A stretch of DNA of 64,000 bases from Cellvibrionaceae bacterium (GCA_024707385.1 JANPZW010000013.1:815465-879464), one strand, 5' to 3'. Shown: positions 8,948 through 18,364, counted from the stretch's first letter. Program-made: numbers and translations. The notes: generated from the letters alone by a model not told the origin.

Positions 8948-9597
8948 TGCTGTCAGTGGAACGCCAGCTCCTGGTATCCGGGGCACAGCAGTTGGGTTTA
9001 GATCTGAAGACACACCAGATCGATCAATTGCTGGCGTACCTGAATCTGTTCGAAAAATGGAATCACGCGTTTAACCTGTCGGCGATCCGCGAACCGACAG
9101 CCATGGTGAAACTGCATCTGCTCGACAGCCTCAGCATCGCGCCGGTATTGCAAGGAGAAAGTTTTATCGATGTGGGAACCGGCGGCGGATTGCCGGGCAT
9201 ACCCCTTGCGATCCGCTTTCCGCAAAAACACTTCACCCTGCTCGATAGCGCTGGCAAAAAAACCCGGTTTCTCTTTCAGGTGAAGCAGGAGCTGGGCCTT
9301 GAGAATGTGGTTGTGGAGAATCGGCGCGTCGAACAGTTTAGACCGAACCGAGGGTTCGACGGGGTGATCAGCCGCGCTTTTGCGTCTTTGCCTGATATGG
9401 TGGAAAGTTGCGCCCATCTGCTGAATGAAGGCGGGCGGTTTTGGGCAATGAAAGGACAAATCCCGGTAGACGAACTCCGGGAGCTGGAAAAGAATTACAC
9501 CCTGGAACACTGCCACAGTTTGCAGGTGCCAGGTGTCGAGGCACAGCGCTGCCTTTTGGTGATGAAGCCGGTCTATCCAACGGCGGATAAGCCCTAA
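8947..9597 (+). CDS. rsmG: 16S rRNA (guanine-527-N7)-methyltransferase RsmG (GidB)
   Basis: Methylates G527 in the 530 loop of 16S rRNA using S-adenosylmethionine. The product of about 216 residues shows FEKWNHAFNLSAIRE at the N-terminus, the SAM-binding loop DVGTGGGLPGIPLAI and the later RAFASLPDMV motif. ATG 8947 is preferred over TTG 8944 because it overlaps the mnmG stop. It forms an operon with mnmG and probably parAB. Confidence 0.97.
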   Translation: MLSVERQLLVSGAQQLGLDLKTHQIDQLLAYLNLFEKWNHAFNLSAIREPTAMVKLHLLDSLSIAPVLQGESFIDVGTGGGLPGIPLAIRFPQKHFTLLDSAGKKTRFLFQVKQELGLENVVVENRRVEQFRPNRGFDGVISRAFASLPDMVESCAHLLNEGGRFWAMKGQIPVDELRELEKNYTLEHCHSLQVPGVEAQRCLLVMKPVYPTADKP

Positions 9598-9610
9598 CGA
9601 GATTGAATCT

Positions 9611-10423
9611 GTGGCGAACATTTACGCGATTACCAACCAGAAAGGTGGCGTCGGCAAAACCACGACATCCGTGAATCTTGCGGCCTCCCTCGCGGCGACC
9701 AAAAAGCGTGTGTTGATGGTGGACATGGATCCGCAGGGCAACGCCACCATGGGCAGCGGTATCGATAAAAACAGCCAGGTTGCCACCATTTACGATGTGC
9801 TGGTGGATGATGTATCGGTCGATCAGGCGATGGTGTTCGCGGAAGATGCCGGTTTTCACGTGCTGTCTGCCAACGGTGATCTGACGGCGGCCGAAGTTCA
9901 GTTATTGGACGTCAGTGGCAAAGAGCGACGTCTGCAAAACGCCCTGGCAAAGGTGTCAGATCAGTTCGATTATATTTTGATCGATTGCCCACCCTCGCTG
10001 AATATGCTCACGGTTAATGCGCTCACAGCCTGTGAAGGTGTGATTATCCCCATGCAATGTGAGTACTACGCGTTGGAAGGACTGACCGCGCTGATGGGAA
10101 CGATCAACACCATCAAGGAAGCGCTCAATCCCGATTTGAAAATAGAGGGCATTTTGCGCACCATGTACGACCCTCGAATGAGCCTGACCGCCGATGTGTC
10201 GAATCAGCTCACAGATTATTTTGGCGATCGTGTCTATCGAACCTGTATCCCGCGCAATATCCGTTTGGCGGAAGCGCCGAGTTTTGGCAAACCGGTGCTG
10301 AGTTACGATCGACAGTCGAAAGGAGCGCTGGCCTATCTGGCTCTAGCGGGAGAAATTCTGCGGCGCAATGAACCTCACGCACACCCGGAGTTTGTCGAGG
10401 ATGCTTTTCTGCAAGCTCCGTAA
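9611..10423 (+). CDS. parA: Chromosome partitioning ATPase ParA (Soj)
   Basis: Deviant Walker-type ATPase that segregates origins together with ParB. The 270-residue product starts at a GTG (9611) with MANIYAITNQKGGVGKTT; the KGGVGKTT motif is at residues 11-18. DMDPQGNATMG and LIDCPPSLNMLT motifs follow. It lacks a DNA-binding N-terminal extension, so it is the chromosomal type. parB follows 15 bases downstream. Confidence 0.96.
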   Translation: MANIYAITNQKGGVGKTTTSVNLAASLAATKKRVLMVDMDPQGNATMGSGIDKNSQVATIYDVLVDDVSVDQAMVFAEDAGFHVLSANGDLTAAEVQLLDVSGKERRLQNALAKVSDQFDYILIDCPPSLNMLTVNALTACEGVIIPMQCEYYALEGLTALMGTINTIKEALNPDLKIEGILRTMYDPRMSLTADVSNQLTDYFGDRVYRTCIPRNIRLAEAPSFGKPVLSYDRQSKGALAYLALAGEILRRNEPHAHPEFVEDAFLQAP

Positions 10424-10438
10424 TCAGTTGAGTTGTCC

Positions 10439-11371
10439 ATGAATAAAACATCAAAACGCAAAGGTCTCGGACGTGGGTTGGACGCACTTCTCGGCGGAGC
10501 CAACCGCCCCGCTCCTGTAGGTGCCGAGGAATCCGCGGTCAACAGTGCAACTATGCCGGTGGTCAACGCCGGGCCGCGTGATGGTCAAATGGTCGATGTG
10601 CCGGTGGAATACCTGCAGCGCGGAAAATATCAGCCGCGTCGTGACATGCATGAAGATGCACTGCAAGAGCTAGCGGAGTCCATCAAGCTTCAGGGCGTTA
10701 TGCAGCCCATCGTTATACGGCCGATCGACGTCAACCGCTATGAGATCATCGCCGGAGAGCGGCGCTGGCGCGCTTGTCAGCTGGCCGGTTTGGAGAAGAT
10801 TCCAGCAATCATCCGGGATGTCCCCGATGAAGCTGCCGTGGCTATGGCGCTCATCGAAAATATTCAGCGGGAAGATCTGAATGTCGTCGAAGAGGCTGTC
10901 GCACTTAAACGGCTGCAGGATGAATTCAGCCTGACGCATCAAGAAGTGGCGGATGCGGTGGGCAAATCGCGTACGGCGGTTTCCAACATATTGCGTCTGC
11001 TCAATCTCTGTCTTGAAGTTCGCACCATGCTTGAGCGTGGCGATCTGGAGATGGGACACGCGCGCTGTCTGCTGAGTCTGTCAGAAGATCAGCAACGTTT
11101 GCTGGCGCGGCAGATCGTTGCTAAAGGCTTGTCGGTGAGACAGGCCGAAGCCTTGGTGCGCAATGCGCAGGAGGAGAAGCAGAAGGAGCAGAAGTCGGCG
11201 GGTCGGGCCAATGCGGATATCGAAAAGCTCCAGGAAGCTTTATCCGAGCATGTAGGTGTGCCGGTGATGGTTCAACACGGCGCCAAAGGCGCCGGTCGAT
11301 TGGTGTTGAAATACAACAGCCTGGATGAACTCGACGGAATTCTGAATCACCTGAATTATCGAAGTTCGTAA
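10439..11371 (+). CDS. parB: Chromosome partitioning protein ParB (Spo0J)
   Basis: CTP-dependent clamp that loads at parS and spreads to form the partition complex. The product of about 310 residues has the typical GLGRGLDALLG start, the ParB/Srx CTP-binding core (KYQPRRDM and GERRWRACQLAGL), the ENIQREDLNVVEEA segment, a central helix-turn-helix (HQEVADAVGKSRTAVSN) and a C-terminal dimerisation domain. ATG 10439 is chosen over an upstream TTG at 10433. I found no full parS palindrome in the window. Confidence 0.96.
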   Translation: MNKTSKRKGLGRGLDALLGGANRPAPVGAEESAVNSATMPVVNAGPRDGQMVDVPVEYLQRGKYQPRRDMHEDALQELAESIKLQGVMQPIVIRPIDVNRYEIIAGERRWRACQLAGLEKIPAIIRDVPDEAAVAMALIENIQREDLNVVEEAVALKRLQDEFSLTHQEVADAVGKSRTAVSNILRLLNLCLEVRTMLERGDLEMGHARCLLSLSEDQQRLLARQIVAKGLSVRQAEALVRNAQEEKQKEQKSAGRANADIEKLQEALSEHVGVPVMVQHGAKGAGRLVLKYNSLDELDGILNHLNYRSS

Positions 11372-11375
11372 GAAT

Positions 11376-12198
11376 TCAAAAATACCAGCTGATCTTGCCG
11401 GTCAAAGAATAGCTTTCCCATTCTGTCGCCGGCAGGTGCGCATTAATCCCTGCCGGTGTGCCATCTTGAAATACCGCATATTGCTTGCTTTTGTTCTATG
11501 GTCGTGTATTCATAAGCGGGAATCAGACTCAGCACGAGCCGCGAAAAAGGATTGTAGAAAAGCTCGGCTGATATTCGATAAGACACTTGTCTACCGGGCG
11601 AAATCTCTACCGGATCGAAATCACCATCGTTGTAATAAAGGCTCGAATCCAAGCTGGTAGCGAAGCGCGCCTCGAGGCGCAAATGAAATGGCTTGTGGCG
11701 AAAAAGCGCAGCGCGCATACCAAAAATGCCATTGAGAACATCCAGCTCTTCATACAAGCCGCGGATACCCACTTCCGGCCGTCCCAAGATGTTTCTTTCC
11801 CGATAGTGCTGATTGACGCCGATGAATGCACTGGTAGCGCCGAAATCGCGTCCCATGAGCACAGTGAGATCGGAAATGTAGTATTCAGTTTCGCTGGTAA
11901 CAAATTGGCCCAGGTGGGTTAGGCCGCGATAAACCAGAGTGTCATCAGCTTGTTTAAAAAAGGCTTCACCAAATAAACCTGTTGAAAACTGCCAATGAAA
12001 TCCACCACCGGTGAACCACAATGTTCCCTTCTCTTCATTAAGCGGTTCATCGTTATCCGTCAATTCGACAAAATGAAGATCGTGGTATTCACCGACAACG
12101 CCAATGTGGCTGGTATAACTCTTTTCATTTGCCGCGTTAGCGTTAAGTGAAGCGATCGCGAAAAGCGCAAGCAGATAAATTAGAAATCGTTTGCTCAT
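11376..12198 (-). CDS. Predicted outer-membrane beta-barrel protein of unknown family (frameshifted)
   Basis: Not a family I recognise. A signal peptide is clear (MSKRFLIYLLALFAIASLNANA). The rest is rich in alternating aromatic and polar residues (FHWQFSTGLFGEAFF, YRISAELFYNPFSRLVLSLIPAYEY), as in outer-membrane barrels. In the raw frame it ends early at 11443 with a non-barrel tail. Removing one base from the A run (plus-strand T run 11489-11492) extends it to a stop at 11376-11378, ending TGKISWYF, a terminal aromatic typical of the BAM recognition signal. Restored length is 273 residues. It is convergent with parB, four bases apart. Confidence 0.75.
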
Positions 12199-12226
12199 GA
12201 TCTTTTGTATATCCCGCTTAAATAAA

Positions 12227-12249
12227 AAAGGTCCGCATTGCGGACCTTA
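12227..12249 (-). terminator. Rho-independent terminator after the lipoprotein gene
   Basis: Inverted repeat AAGGTCCGCA / TGCGGACCTT at about 12228-12248. On the minus strand it is followed by a T-rich run (complement of 12221-12229), so it terminates the 12269-13291 gene and separates it from the barrel gene. Confidence 0.8.
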
Positions 12250-12268
12250 GGAAAAATACTGATACAGA

Positions 12269-13291
12269 TCATCTTTGGACATTGAATGAATTCAAGACAA
12301 GATCTTCCCAGTTTGTTAATTGCTCTTCATCAATGGAGCCGTCGTTATTCAAATCAAGCTGGAGCAGCAATTTGTCCTGCTCAAGTGCATGTATAAAAAC
12401 AGTTCCATTCGAACCTTGCACAGCCAACTGTCCGGCAGAAGGCAAAGAAAATCCCTTGCCAAGCAATGGTTCGAGGGTTTGATAGCTCACGTAAGTGGAA
12501 GGATCGGAAGTGTCCGTGAATTCACTGGAAACGAAATAGATGTACTCCTGAGAGGCGTTATTCACAGTCTTGTTCAGACTGAAATCCAACATCTGATAAC
12601 TCTCATCAGCAAAATAGATGGTGTTGTTGGAAAGTATATCCATCGCAACCGTAATACCGTCATCGCTTCTGACTTTGTATTGGAAAGCCCCGTCGAAGAC
12701 AAATGAAGGCATGTTGGGCTGCTCAACCGACAAGGAATTCACGTCCATGCGGGCGTCGAAATGATATTGGTTGTTGTTCAGCAGTTGAGCGAGATTGGCA
12801 TTCAACTTCAGTGAGACATTGCCATCTAATGAATTGCCAGCCTGGTCGCACTCGTTAAATTGAGCATCGAATGCCATGTCCAACGGACTGTTCAGATCCA
12901 GTTGGATGCGATCACCATTTGTGTTGTTGATAACCGCCTTTAAAGCAAAGCTGCCGCCGTTGCTACAAAAATACGGAGCGAAGGTAAGGACTACACCGGA
13001 AACCCGATTTACCAATTCAAGATTATGTTCAGTCGTGATAGTGACGGTTTTGTTCAAAGCGTTAGAGCCAGCATCGTTTAGCAGCAATGATTTGAGCGAC
13101 TGACTGGCAACGCTGGTGTAATTCACCTGATTGAGAACAACGGGTGTTAAATCTGTTGGGATGGGGTTAGTTTGCGGCGGAGGAGATTGATTGTTGCTGG
13201 ATTTAGATGTGCCACCGCCATCACAGGCGGTAATCATGGCAGCAACAACGGCCACGCCCAGCGCTTTCATTGCAAAATTATATTGTTTCAT
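12269..13291 (-). CDS. Predicted lipoprotein of unknown function with a C-terminal EF-hand-like motif
   Basis: No family recognised. The ATG at 13289-13291 gives MKQYNFAMKALGVAVVAAMITACDGGG, a lipoprotein signal with lipobox ITAC; a longer upstream reading adds only non-signal sequence. A Ser/Asn/Gln/Pro-rich linker follows, then a body of about 270 residues. Near the C-terminus LDLNNDGSIDEEQL has the D-x-N-x-D-G spacing of a calcium-binding EF-hand or dockerin-type loop. An outer-membrane location is likely. About 340 residues. It shares its strand with the barrel gene but is separated from it by a terminator. Confidence 0.7.
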   Translation of the reverse strand: MKQYNFAMKALGVAVVAAMITACDGGGTSKSSNNQSPPPQTNPIPTDLTPVVLNQVNYTSVASQSLKSLLLNDAGSNALNKTVTITTEHNLELVNRVSGVVLTFAPYFCSNGGSFALKAVINNTNGDRIQLDLNSPLDMAFDAQFNECDQAGNSLDGNVSLKLNANLAQLLNNNQYHFDARMDVNSLSVEQPNMPSFVFDGAFQYKVRSDDGITVAMDILSNNTIYFADESYQMLDFSLNKTVNNASQEYIYFVSSEFTDTSDPSTYVSYQTLEPLLGKGFSLPSAGQLAVQGSNGTVFIHALEQDKLLLQLDLNNDGSIDEEQLTNWEDLVLNSFNVQR

Positions 13292-14012
13292 TTTTTTATA
13301 CCCTTGAATCTTCTTACGTCTACTAAGTAAATTAATTCTCAAAACATATCTTTCAAACGCAGAGCTAATGCTTAAGTATGGGCATTTAAGAAAATCAAAC
13401 TTCAAATACCAGTGTAGATGAAGTGAGCCAACACCAACTTAATGTTGAATTATTATCGTTTCTCTGGTTACTTCGGTTTGCTATGTTCCTGCTAAATCAA
13501 CTTAAGCAGGGCCGAATACCCTACTCCAAGGCCAGACTGGTGCGTACTCTTATTGTTATCGGGCGCCTTTATTGACAAGGGTTAGCGGAGTATATGAGGC
13601 GTTAAGCGGGAAAAACGGTATAGCGTCAAAAAACGACAGTTCGTTGACACACAAATCGACACAGTATGATGCCGTTCTCAGATTTTGTGATGTGGATTTT
13701 AGTTGTAGCTGCTGATAAAACTCATACAAAAGTCGCGTTTTTGGATTTGGTATGATTTTTAGCCAGTGCTACCGCGGAATTTGTCATGCAAAACCACGCA
13801 ATCGATTGTTGAACCGGCTGGGGTTTAAACCTATAATCCGCATCGCCCTACCCCACCGGGGTATAAAAAACAAACAGCGGGCGAAGCGGGTGTAATAAAG
13901 GTAGTCACCGAACCAGTATCTGGCAGTCGGTACATCAAGTAGGCGTTTGTGTGGAGCAGTTCCGCGAACGGGCGCGTCCCGATCAGATGGGTCCTATCAA
14001 CCCGAGGCGGAA
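13292..14012. other. Divergent intergenic region between lipoprotein gene and atp operon
   Basis: About 720 bases with no convincing gene. It holds the atp promoter candidate at 13809-13837 and a weaker TTGACA (13644-13649) / TATGAT (13665-13670) pair with a short 15-base spacer. The atp transcript would have a leader of about 170 bases. No homopolymer-corrected reading frame of note was seen. Confidence 0.5.
13809..13837 (+). promoter_or_regulatory. Putative sigma-70 promoter of the atp operon
   Basis: TTGAAC at 13809-13814 and a perfect TATAAT at 13832-13837 with a 17-base spacer, about 175 bases before the atpI ATG. It is the strongest promoter-like match in the interval, identified by eye. 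Confidence 0.65.
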
Positions 14013-14414
14013 ATGCTACTGCCGAGCCAGATGAAAAGGCCAATCAAGCCAATCATGCAAATAATGGCCGTTGAGCTAACGGCTATGGGTTTGCTTGTGC
14101 TTGTTGCTGGGCTTATTGACCAGGACAGGATTCCTTCCTTCGTCGTGGGTAGCTTGGTGTTCATTATTCCGAGTGCCTACTTCACCTTTTATGCCCTCTT
14201 CTTCACTGCTAATCGCGATCCGCGATGGTTTCTTAGCGCGTTTATCCGGGGGCATACCGGCAAATTGATGTTAGCTGCGGTGGGTTTTGCTTTGGCTTTC
14301 AAGTTTTTAGAGCCCTTGCATGCACCGAGCCTTTTTATAGCTTACGGCGTGCTGATGTTGGTGCACGTGGTGGTGACCGCCAAGGTTTCAAAGAGTTTGT
14401 CTTCGAAGCTTTGA
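14013..14414 (+). CDS. atpI: ATP synthase protein I
   Basis: Small accessory membrane protein of F1Fo assembly, thought to help c-ring formation. About 133 residues with four hydrophobic segments (MGLLVLVAGLI, FVVGSLVFIIPSAYFTFYALFF, LMLAAVGFALAF, LFIAYGVLMLVHVVV). The ATG at 14013 has a GAGG ribosome site at 14004-14007 and gives the usual length; readings from 13947 add a non-homologous head. First gene of the atp operon. Confidence 0.88.
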   Translation: MLLPSQMKRPIKPIMQIMAVELTAMGLLVLVAGLIDQDRIPSFVVGSLVFIIPSAYFTFYALFFTANRDPRWFLSAFIRGHTGKLMLAAVGFALAFKFLEPLHAPSLFIAYGVLMLVHVVVTAKVSKSLSSKL

Positions 14415-14469
14415 ACGCAGCCAACCGATAAATCTGAATTCATGTTCTTGAGACGAGAAGTGTTTGCGA

Positions 14470-15387
14470 ATGGCCAGTGAAGCCCCAACTTCAATCGAAT
14501 ATATTCAGCACCACCTGCAAAACCTGGTTCTCGGTAAATTACCTGCCGGCTATGAGCGTTACGACGGCTCAGTTATAGCATCTGATACCTGGACCTTCGC
14601 CCACAGCTCCAAAGAAGCGTTTGATATGGGCTTCTGGTCATTCCATGTTGACTCATTGGGGTGGAGTATTTTCCTCGGTCTGCTGTTGTCGGTGTTTTTC
14701 TACCGGGCAGCCCGCAAGGCGACGGTGGCAACACCAAAAGGGTTCCAGAGCTTCGTCGAATTGGTGGTCGACTTCGTCAACAATACCGTAAAAGACATTT
14801 TTCACCATAAAAACCGCCTTATAGCGCCCATGGCATTGACGATTTTTGCATGGGTGTTTCTGATGAACTTGATGGATCTTGTGCCGATTGATTGGTTGCC
14901 TCAAGCTGCCACGATAGTTTCAGGCAACGACCATGTTTATTTCAAAGCCGTACCTACCACGGACCCCAACATCACTTTGGGAATGTCGCTTACTGTATTT
15001 ATGCTGATGATTATCTTCAGCATCCGCGAAAAAGGATTTTTAGGTTTCGTCAAAGAGTACACCTTGCATCCGTTCCACACCGATAAGTGGTACGTGAATA
15101 TTCTCCTCATCCCCATAAACTTTGTTCTGGAAATCGTTTCTTTGTTGGCCAAGCCCATTTCTCTTGGCATGCGATTGTTCGGCAATATGTATGCGGGAGA
15201 AATGATCTTTATTCTTATTGCCCTGATGTTTGGTGCCGGTTTGCTGCTGGGGGTTTTTGCTGGTGTTTTGCAATGGGCCTGGGCTGTGTTCCACATCCTG
15301 GTTATTACCCTTCAGGCATTTGTTTTCATGGTTCTTACCATCGTTTATATGGCGATGGCCCATGATGTACCCGACGAACAACACTGA
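14470..15387 (+). CDS. atpB: F1Fo ATP synthase subunit a
   Basis: Membrane stator subunit providing the proton half-channels. The 305-residue product has several transmembrane helices and the functional region GMRLFGNMYAGE, which contains the essential Arg, and a C-terminal LQAFVFMVLTIVYMAMA helix. ATG 14470 (MASEAPTSIEYI) is preferred over the upstream TTG. Typical gammaproteobacterial length. Confidence 0.97.
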   Translation: MASEAPTSIEYIQHHLQNLVLGKLPAGYERYDGSVIASDTWTFAHSSKEAFDMGFWSFHVDSLGWSIFLGLLLSVFFYRAARKATVATPKGFQSFVELVVDFVNNTVKDIFHHKNRLIAPMALTIFAWVFLMNLMDLVPIDWLPQAATIVSGNDHVYFKAVPTTDPNITLGMSLTVFMLMIIFSIREKGFLGFVKEYTLHPFHTDKWYVNILLIPINFVLEIVSLLAKPISLGMRLFGNMYAGEMIFILIALMFGAGLLLGVFAGVLQWAWAVFHILVITLQAFVFMVLTIVYMAMAHDVPDEQH

Positions 15388-15430
15388 TTTTTCACCTTAA
15401 CTTTTTCTTTACTCAACTTGGAGAACAACA

Positions 15431-15676
15431 ATGGCACAAGCATTGGTTTATTTGGCTGCAGCTCTTTTGATCGGTCTGGGAGCACTGGGTACTGCTCTTG
15501 GTTTCGGCGCCCTCGGCGGAAAACTGCTTGAAGGTTCTGCCCGTCAGCCGGAACAAGGTCCTGCTTTGCAAGTAAAAATGTTCTTGATGGCTGGTCTGCT
15601 TGACGCGGTTCCGATGATCGGCGTTGGTATCGCAATGTATCTGATTTTCGTGGTTGCACCTGGTATTCCTGTTTAA
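15431..15676 (+). CDS. atpE: F1Fo ATP synthase subunit c
   Basis: Rotor-ring proteolipid. The 81 residues form a helical hairpin: helix 1 GLGALGTALGFGALGGK, polar loop ARQPEQ, helix 2 carrying the proton-binding Asp in GLLDAVPMIGVGIAMY. A GGAGAA ribosome site precedes the ATG. The absence of the Na+-type Gln/Glu-Ser/Thr signature suggests proton coupling. Confidence 0.97.
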   Translation: MAQALVYLAAALLIGLGALGTALGFGALGGKLLEGSARQPEQGPALQVKMFLMAGLLDAVPMIGVGIAMYLIFVVAPGIPV

Positions 15677-15722
15677 TACGGAAAGACCCTAATTTCCACG
15701 AACAATCACAAGAGGTGGTGGT

Positions 15723-16193
15723 GTGAACATAACCGCAACGCTCATTGGTCAGTCCATTACATTTTTGGTGTTCGTGCTGTTTTGCATGAAATACGTATGG
15801 CCTGCGCTTCTGTCAGTGATGGAAGCCCGGGAAAAGCGTATTGCCGAAGGTTTGGAATCGGCCGAAAAAGCCAGTAAAGATCTCGAGTTGGCGAAACAAA
15901 AAGCCTCACAACAATTGAAAGACGCCAAAGAACAGGCATCAGTGATTGTTGAGCAGGCTAACAAGCGCGCCAATCAGATTATCGAGGAAGCGAAAGAGCA
16001 GGCTCTTCTGGAAGGGCAGCGAATCAAGTCTTCCGCACAAGCAGAGCTGGATCGGGAGATCGCCCGTGCGCGAGAGCAACTGCGTGCCCAGGTGGCGACA
16101 TTGGCATTGGCTGGCGCTGAGAAAGTGCTGGCCCGCACCATCGATCCCGCGGCGCACAACGACATGCTCGACAAGCTCGCAGCAGAACTTTGA
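15723..16193 (+). CDS. atpF: F1Fo ATP synthase subunit b
   Basis: Peripheral stalk subunit. The 156-residue product starts at a GTG (15723) with MNITATLIGQSITFLVFVLFC, one transmembrane helix, followed by a long charged coiled coil. A GAGGTGGTG ribosome site lies just upstream. Length matches the family. Confidence 0.96.
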   Translation: MNITATLIGQSITFLVFVLFCMKYVWPALLSVMEAREKRIAEGLESAEKASKDLELAKQKASQQLKDAKEQASVIVEQANKRANQIIEEAKEQALLEGQRIKSSAQAELDREIARAREQLRAQVATLALAGAEKVLARTIDPAAHNDMLDKLAAEL

Positions 16194-16205
16194 GCAGAGG
16201 CTGAT

Positions 16206-16742
16206 ATGGCGGAAAACATTACTCTGGCTCGGCCATACGCGCGCGCAGCTTTCGAGGTGGCAGCAGCTGAAGGTCAACTGCAGCAGTGGTCGTCTGTTTT
16301 GATATCGGCAGCTCTCCTTGCCGACAACGATAAGGTAGAGGCTCTGTTGAGTTCTCCTGCAGCGACCGCGACAGAAAAAAGCACCTTGCTGACAGAGTTG
16401 CTTGGTGAAGCTAAAGGCACCAAGTTCGCCAACTTCCTTGCGACATTGGCGGATAACAAACGCCTTTCGTTGTTACCGGAAATCAGCAGCCTGTTCCAAG
16501 CCCTGAAGGCTGAGCATGAAAAAGCTTTGGATGTCTCGATCACTACTGCTTACTCGATCAATGATGATCTTTTAGACAAATTAAGCCGGGCCTTGGCCGA
16601 CAAACTGGGACGACGCGTAAAGCTCTCCAGTTCGATCGATCAGAGCTTGTTGGGCGGTGCGTTAATCCGTGCCGGTGATACCGTAATCGATGGTTCGGTC
16701 AAAGGTCGCCTGACGAAGCTGGCCGACGCCATGAACGCCTAA
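16206..16742 (+). CDS. atpH: F1Fo ATP synthase subunit delta
   Basis: Connects F1 to the peripheral stalk. 178 residues beginning MAENITLARPYARAAFEVA, the family's N-terminal signature, and ending with the GDTVIDGSVKGRLTKLADAM region. It lies 12 bases after atpF. Complete. Confidence 0.96.
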   Translation: MAENITLARPYARAAFEVAAAEGQLQQWSSVLISAALLADNDKVEALLSSPAATATEKSTLLTELLGEAKGTKFANFLATLADNKRLSLLPEISSLFQALKAEHEKALDVSITTAYSINDDLLDKLSRALADKLGRRVKLSSSIDQSLLGGALIRAGDTVIDGSVKGRLTKLADAMNA

Positions 16743-16768
16743 TTTAAATTAGGTTTGAGGAATTGCGC

Positions 16769-18313
16769 ATGCAACAGCTGAATCCTTCTGAAATCAGTGA
16801 AATCATCAAACAACGTATAGAAAAGCTGAACGTTACCGTCGAAACGCGGAACGAAGGCACTGTAGTATCCGTTACCGACGGTATTATCCGAATTCACGGT
16901 CTCGCCGACGTCATGTACGGTGAGATGATTGAATTCGAAGGTAATGTATTTGGTATTGCGCTCAACCTGGAGCGTGATTCGGTCGGTGCGGTGGTGCTCG
17001 GTGATTACAAATCCGTCGCCGAAGGCCAGAGCTGCAAATGTACCGGCCGTATTCTTGAAGTACCGGTGGGTAACGAATTGTTGGGGCGTGTTGTTGATGC
17101 GCTTGGCAATCCCATCGATGGTAAAGGCCCTCTCAACGCGAAAGCCACAGATGCAATTGAAAAAATCGCACCTGGTGTAATCGCGCGTAAATCCGTTGAC
17201 CAGCCAGTGCAGATCGGTTTGAAAGCGATTGATGCGATGGTGCCAATCGGTCGCGGACAGCGTGAGTTGATCATCGGTGACCGCCAGACGGGCAAAACCG
17301 CCATCGCTGTTGATGCCATCATCAACCAGAAAGGCACCGGCATTAAATGTATCTACGTTGCCGTCGGTCAAAAGGCATCTTCTATTGCTGCGGTAGTGCG
17401 CAAACTGCAAGAACATGATGCTCTGGGTCACACCATTATCGTCGCAGCTTCTGCGTCTGATCCCGCCGCCATGCAGTTCATCGCGCCATTTGCCGGCTGT
17501 ACCATGGGCGAGTATTTCCGTGACCGCGGTCAGGATGCGTTGATCATTTATGACGACTTGACCAAACAAGCCTGGGCCTATCGTCAAATTTCCCTGCTGC
17601 TCCGCCGTCCGCCAGGCCGTGAAGCATATCCTGGGGACGTTTTCTATCTGCATTCCCGTCTGCTGGAGCGTGCTGCCCGTGTAAATGCGGAATACGTAGA
17701 AGAGTTTACCAAAGGTGAAGTGAAAGGCCAGACCGGTTCTTTGACCGCATTGCCAATCATTGAAACTCAAGCTGGTGACGTTTCCGCGTTCGTTCCAACC
17801 AACGTGATTTCAATTACCGACGGCCAGATCTTCCTGGAAACCAGTCTGTTCAACTCGGGCATACGTCCAGCGATGAACGCTGGTATCTCCGTATCTCGGG
17901 TTGGTGGTGCTGCGCAGACCAAAATCATCAAAAAACTTTCTGGTGGTATTCGAACCGCTCTGGCGCAATACCGCGAACTGGCTGCGTTTTCTCAGTTTGC
18001 ATCAGATCTTGATGAAGCGACCAAAGCCCAGTTGGAGCATGGTCAGCGTGTCACCGAGTTGATGAAGCAGAAGCAATACGCACCGCTCTCCATCGCCGAG
18101 ATGGGTGTTCTGCTGTACGCGGCAAACGAAGGTTATTTGAAGGATATATCGGTCGACAAAATCGGCGCTTTTGAAGCCTCCCTGTTGTCATTCATGCGCG
18201 CCGAATACGGTCAGTTCATGAACGAAATCGTGGCGACTGGTAACTACAGCGGCGAGATCGAAAATACCATCAAAACTGCGTTGACCCGCTTCAAAACGAC
18301 GCAAACCTGGTAA
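16769..18313 (+). CDS. atpA: F1Fo ATP synthase subunit alpha
   Basis: Regulatory nucleotide-binding subunit of the F1 hexamer. 514 residues; N-terminal MQQLNPSEISEIIKQRIEKL, Walker A GDRQTGKTA at about 170-178, and the signature PAMNAGISVSRVGGAAQ. ATG 16769 is preferred over TTG 16763. Complete and ordinary. Confidence 0.98.
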   Translation: MQQLNPSEISEIIKQRIEKLNVTVETRNEGTVVSVTDGIIRIHGLADVMYGEMIEFEGNVFGIALNLERDSVGAVVLGDYKSVAEGQSCKCTGRILEVPVGNELLGRVVDALGNPIDGKGPLNAKATDAIEKIAPGVIARKSVDQPVQIGLKAIDAMVPIGRGQRELIIGDRQTGKTAIAVDAIINQKGTGIKCIYVAVGQKASSIAAVVRKLQEHDALGHTIIVAASASDPAAMQFIAPFAGCTMGEYFRDRGQDALIIYDDLTKQAWAYRQISLLLRRPPGREAYPGDVFYLHSRLLERAARVNAEYVEEFTKGEVKGQTGSLTALPIIETQAGDVSAFVPTNVISITDGQIFLETSLFNSGIRPAMNAGISVSRVGGAAQTKIIKKLSGGIRTALAQYRELAAFSQFASDLDEATKAQLEHGQRVTELMKQKQYAPLSIAEMGVLLYAANEGYLKDISVDKIGAFEASLLSFMRAEYGQFMNEIVATGNYSGEIENTIKTALTRFKTTQTW

Positions 18314-18364
18314 ATGAATGCTGACGCCGCCGCAAGGCGGCCAAGATCTGACAGAGAGTGAAGC

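Noticed and set aside
9853..9862. TTTTCACGTG in parA as a parS site
   Set aside because: Only one half of the parS palindrome matches; the other half (CTGTCT) does not.
13644..13670. TTGACA / TATGAT pair as the main atp promoter
   Set aside because: Spacer is only 15 bases; the 13809-13837 pair has ideal 17-base spacing and a perfect -10.
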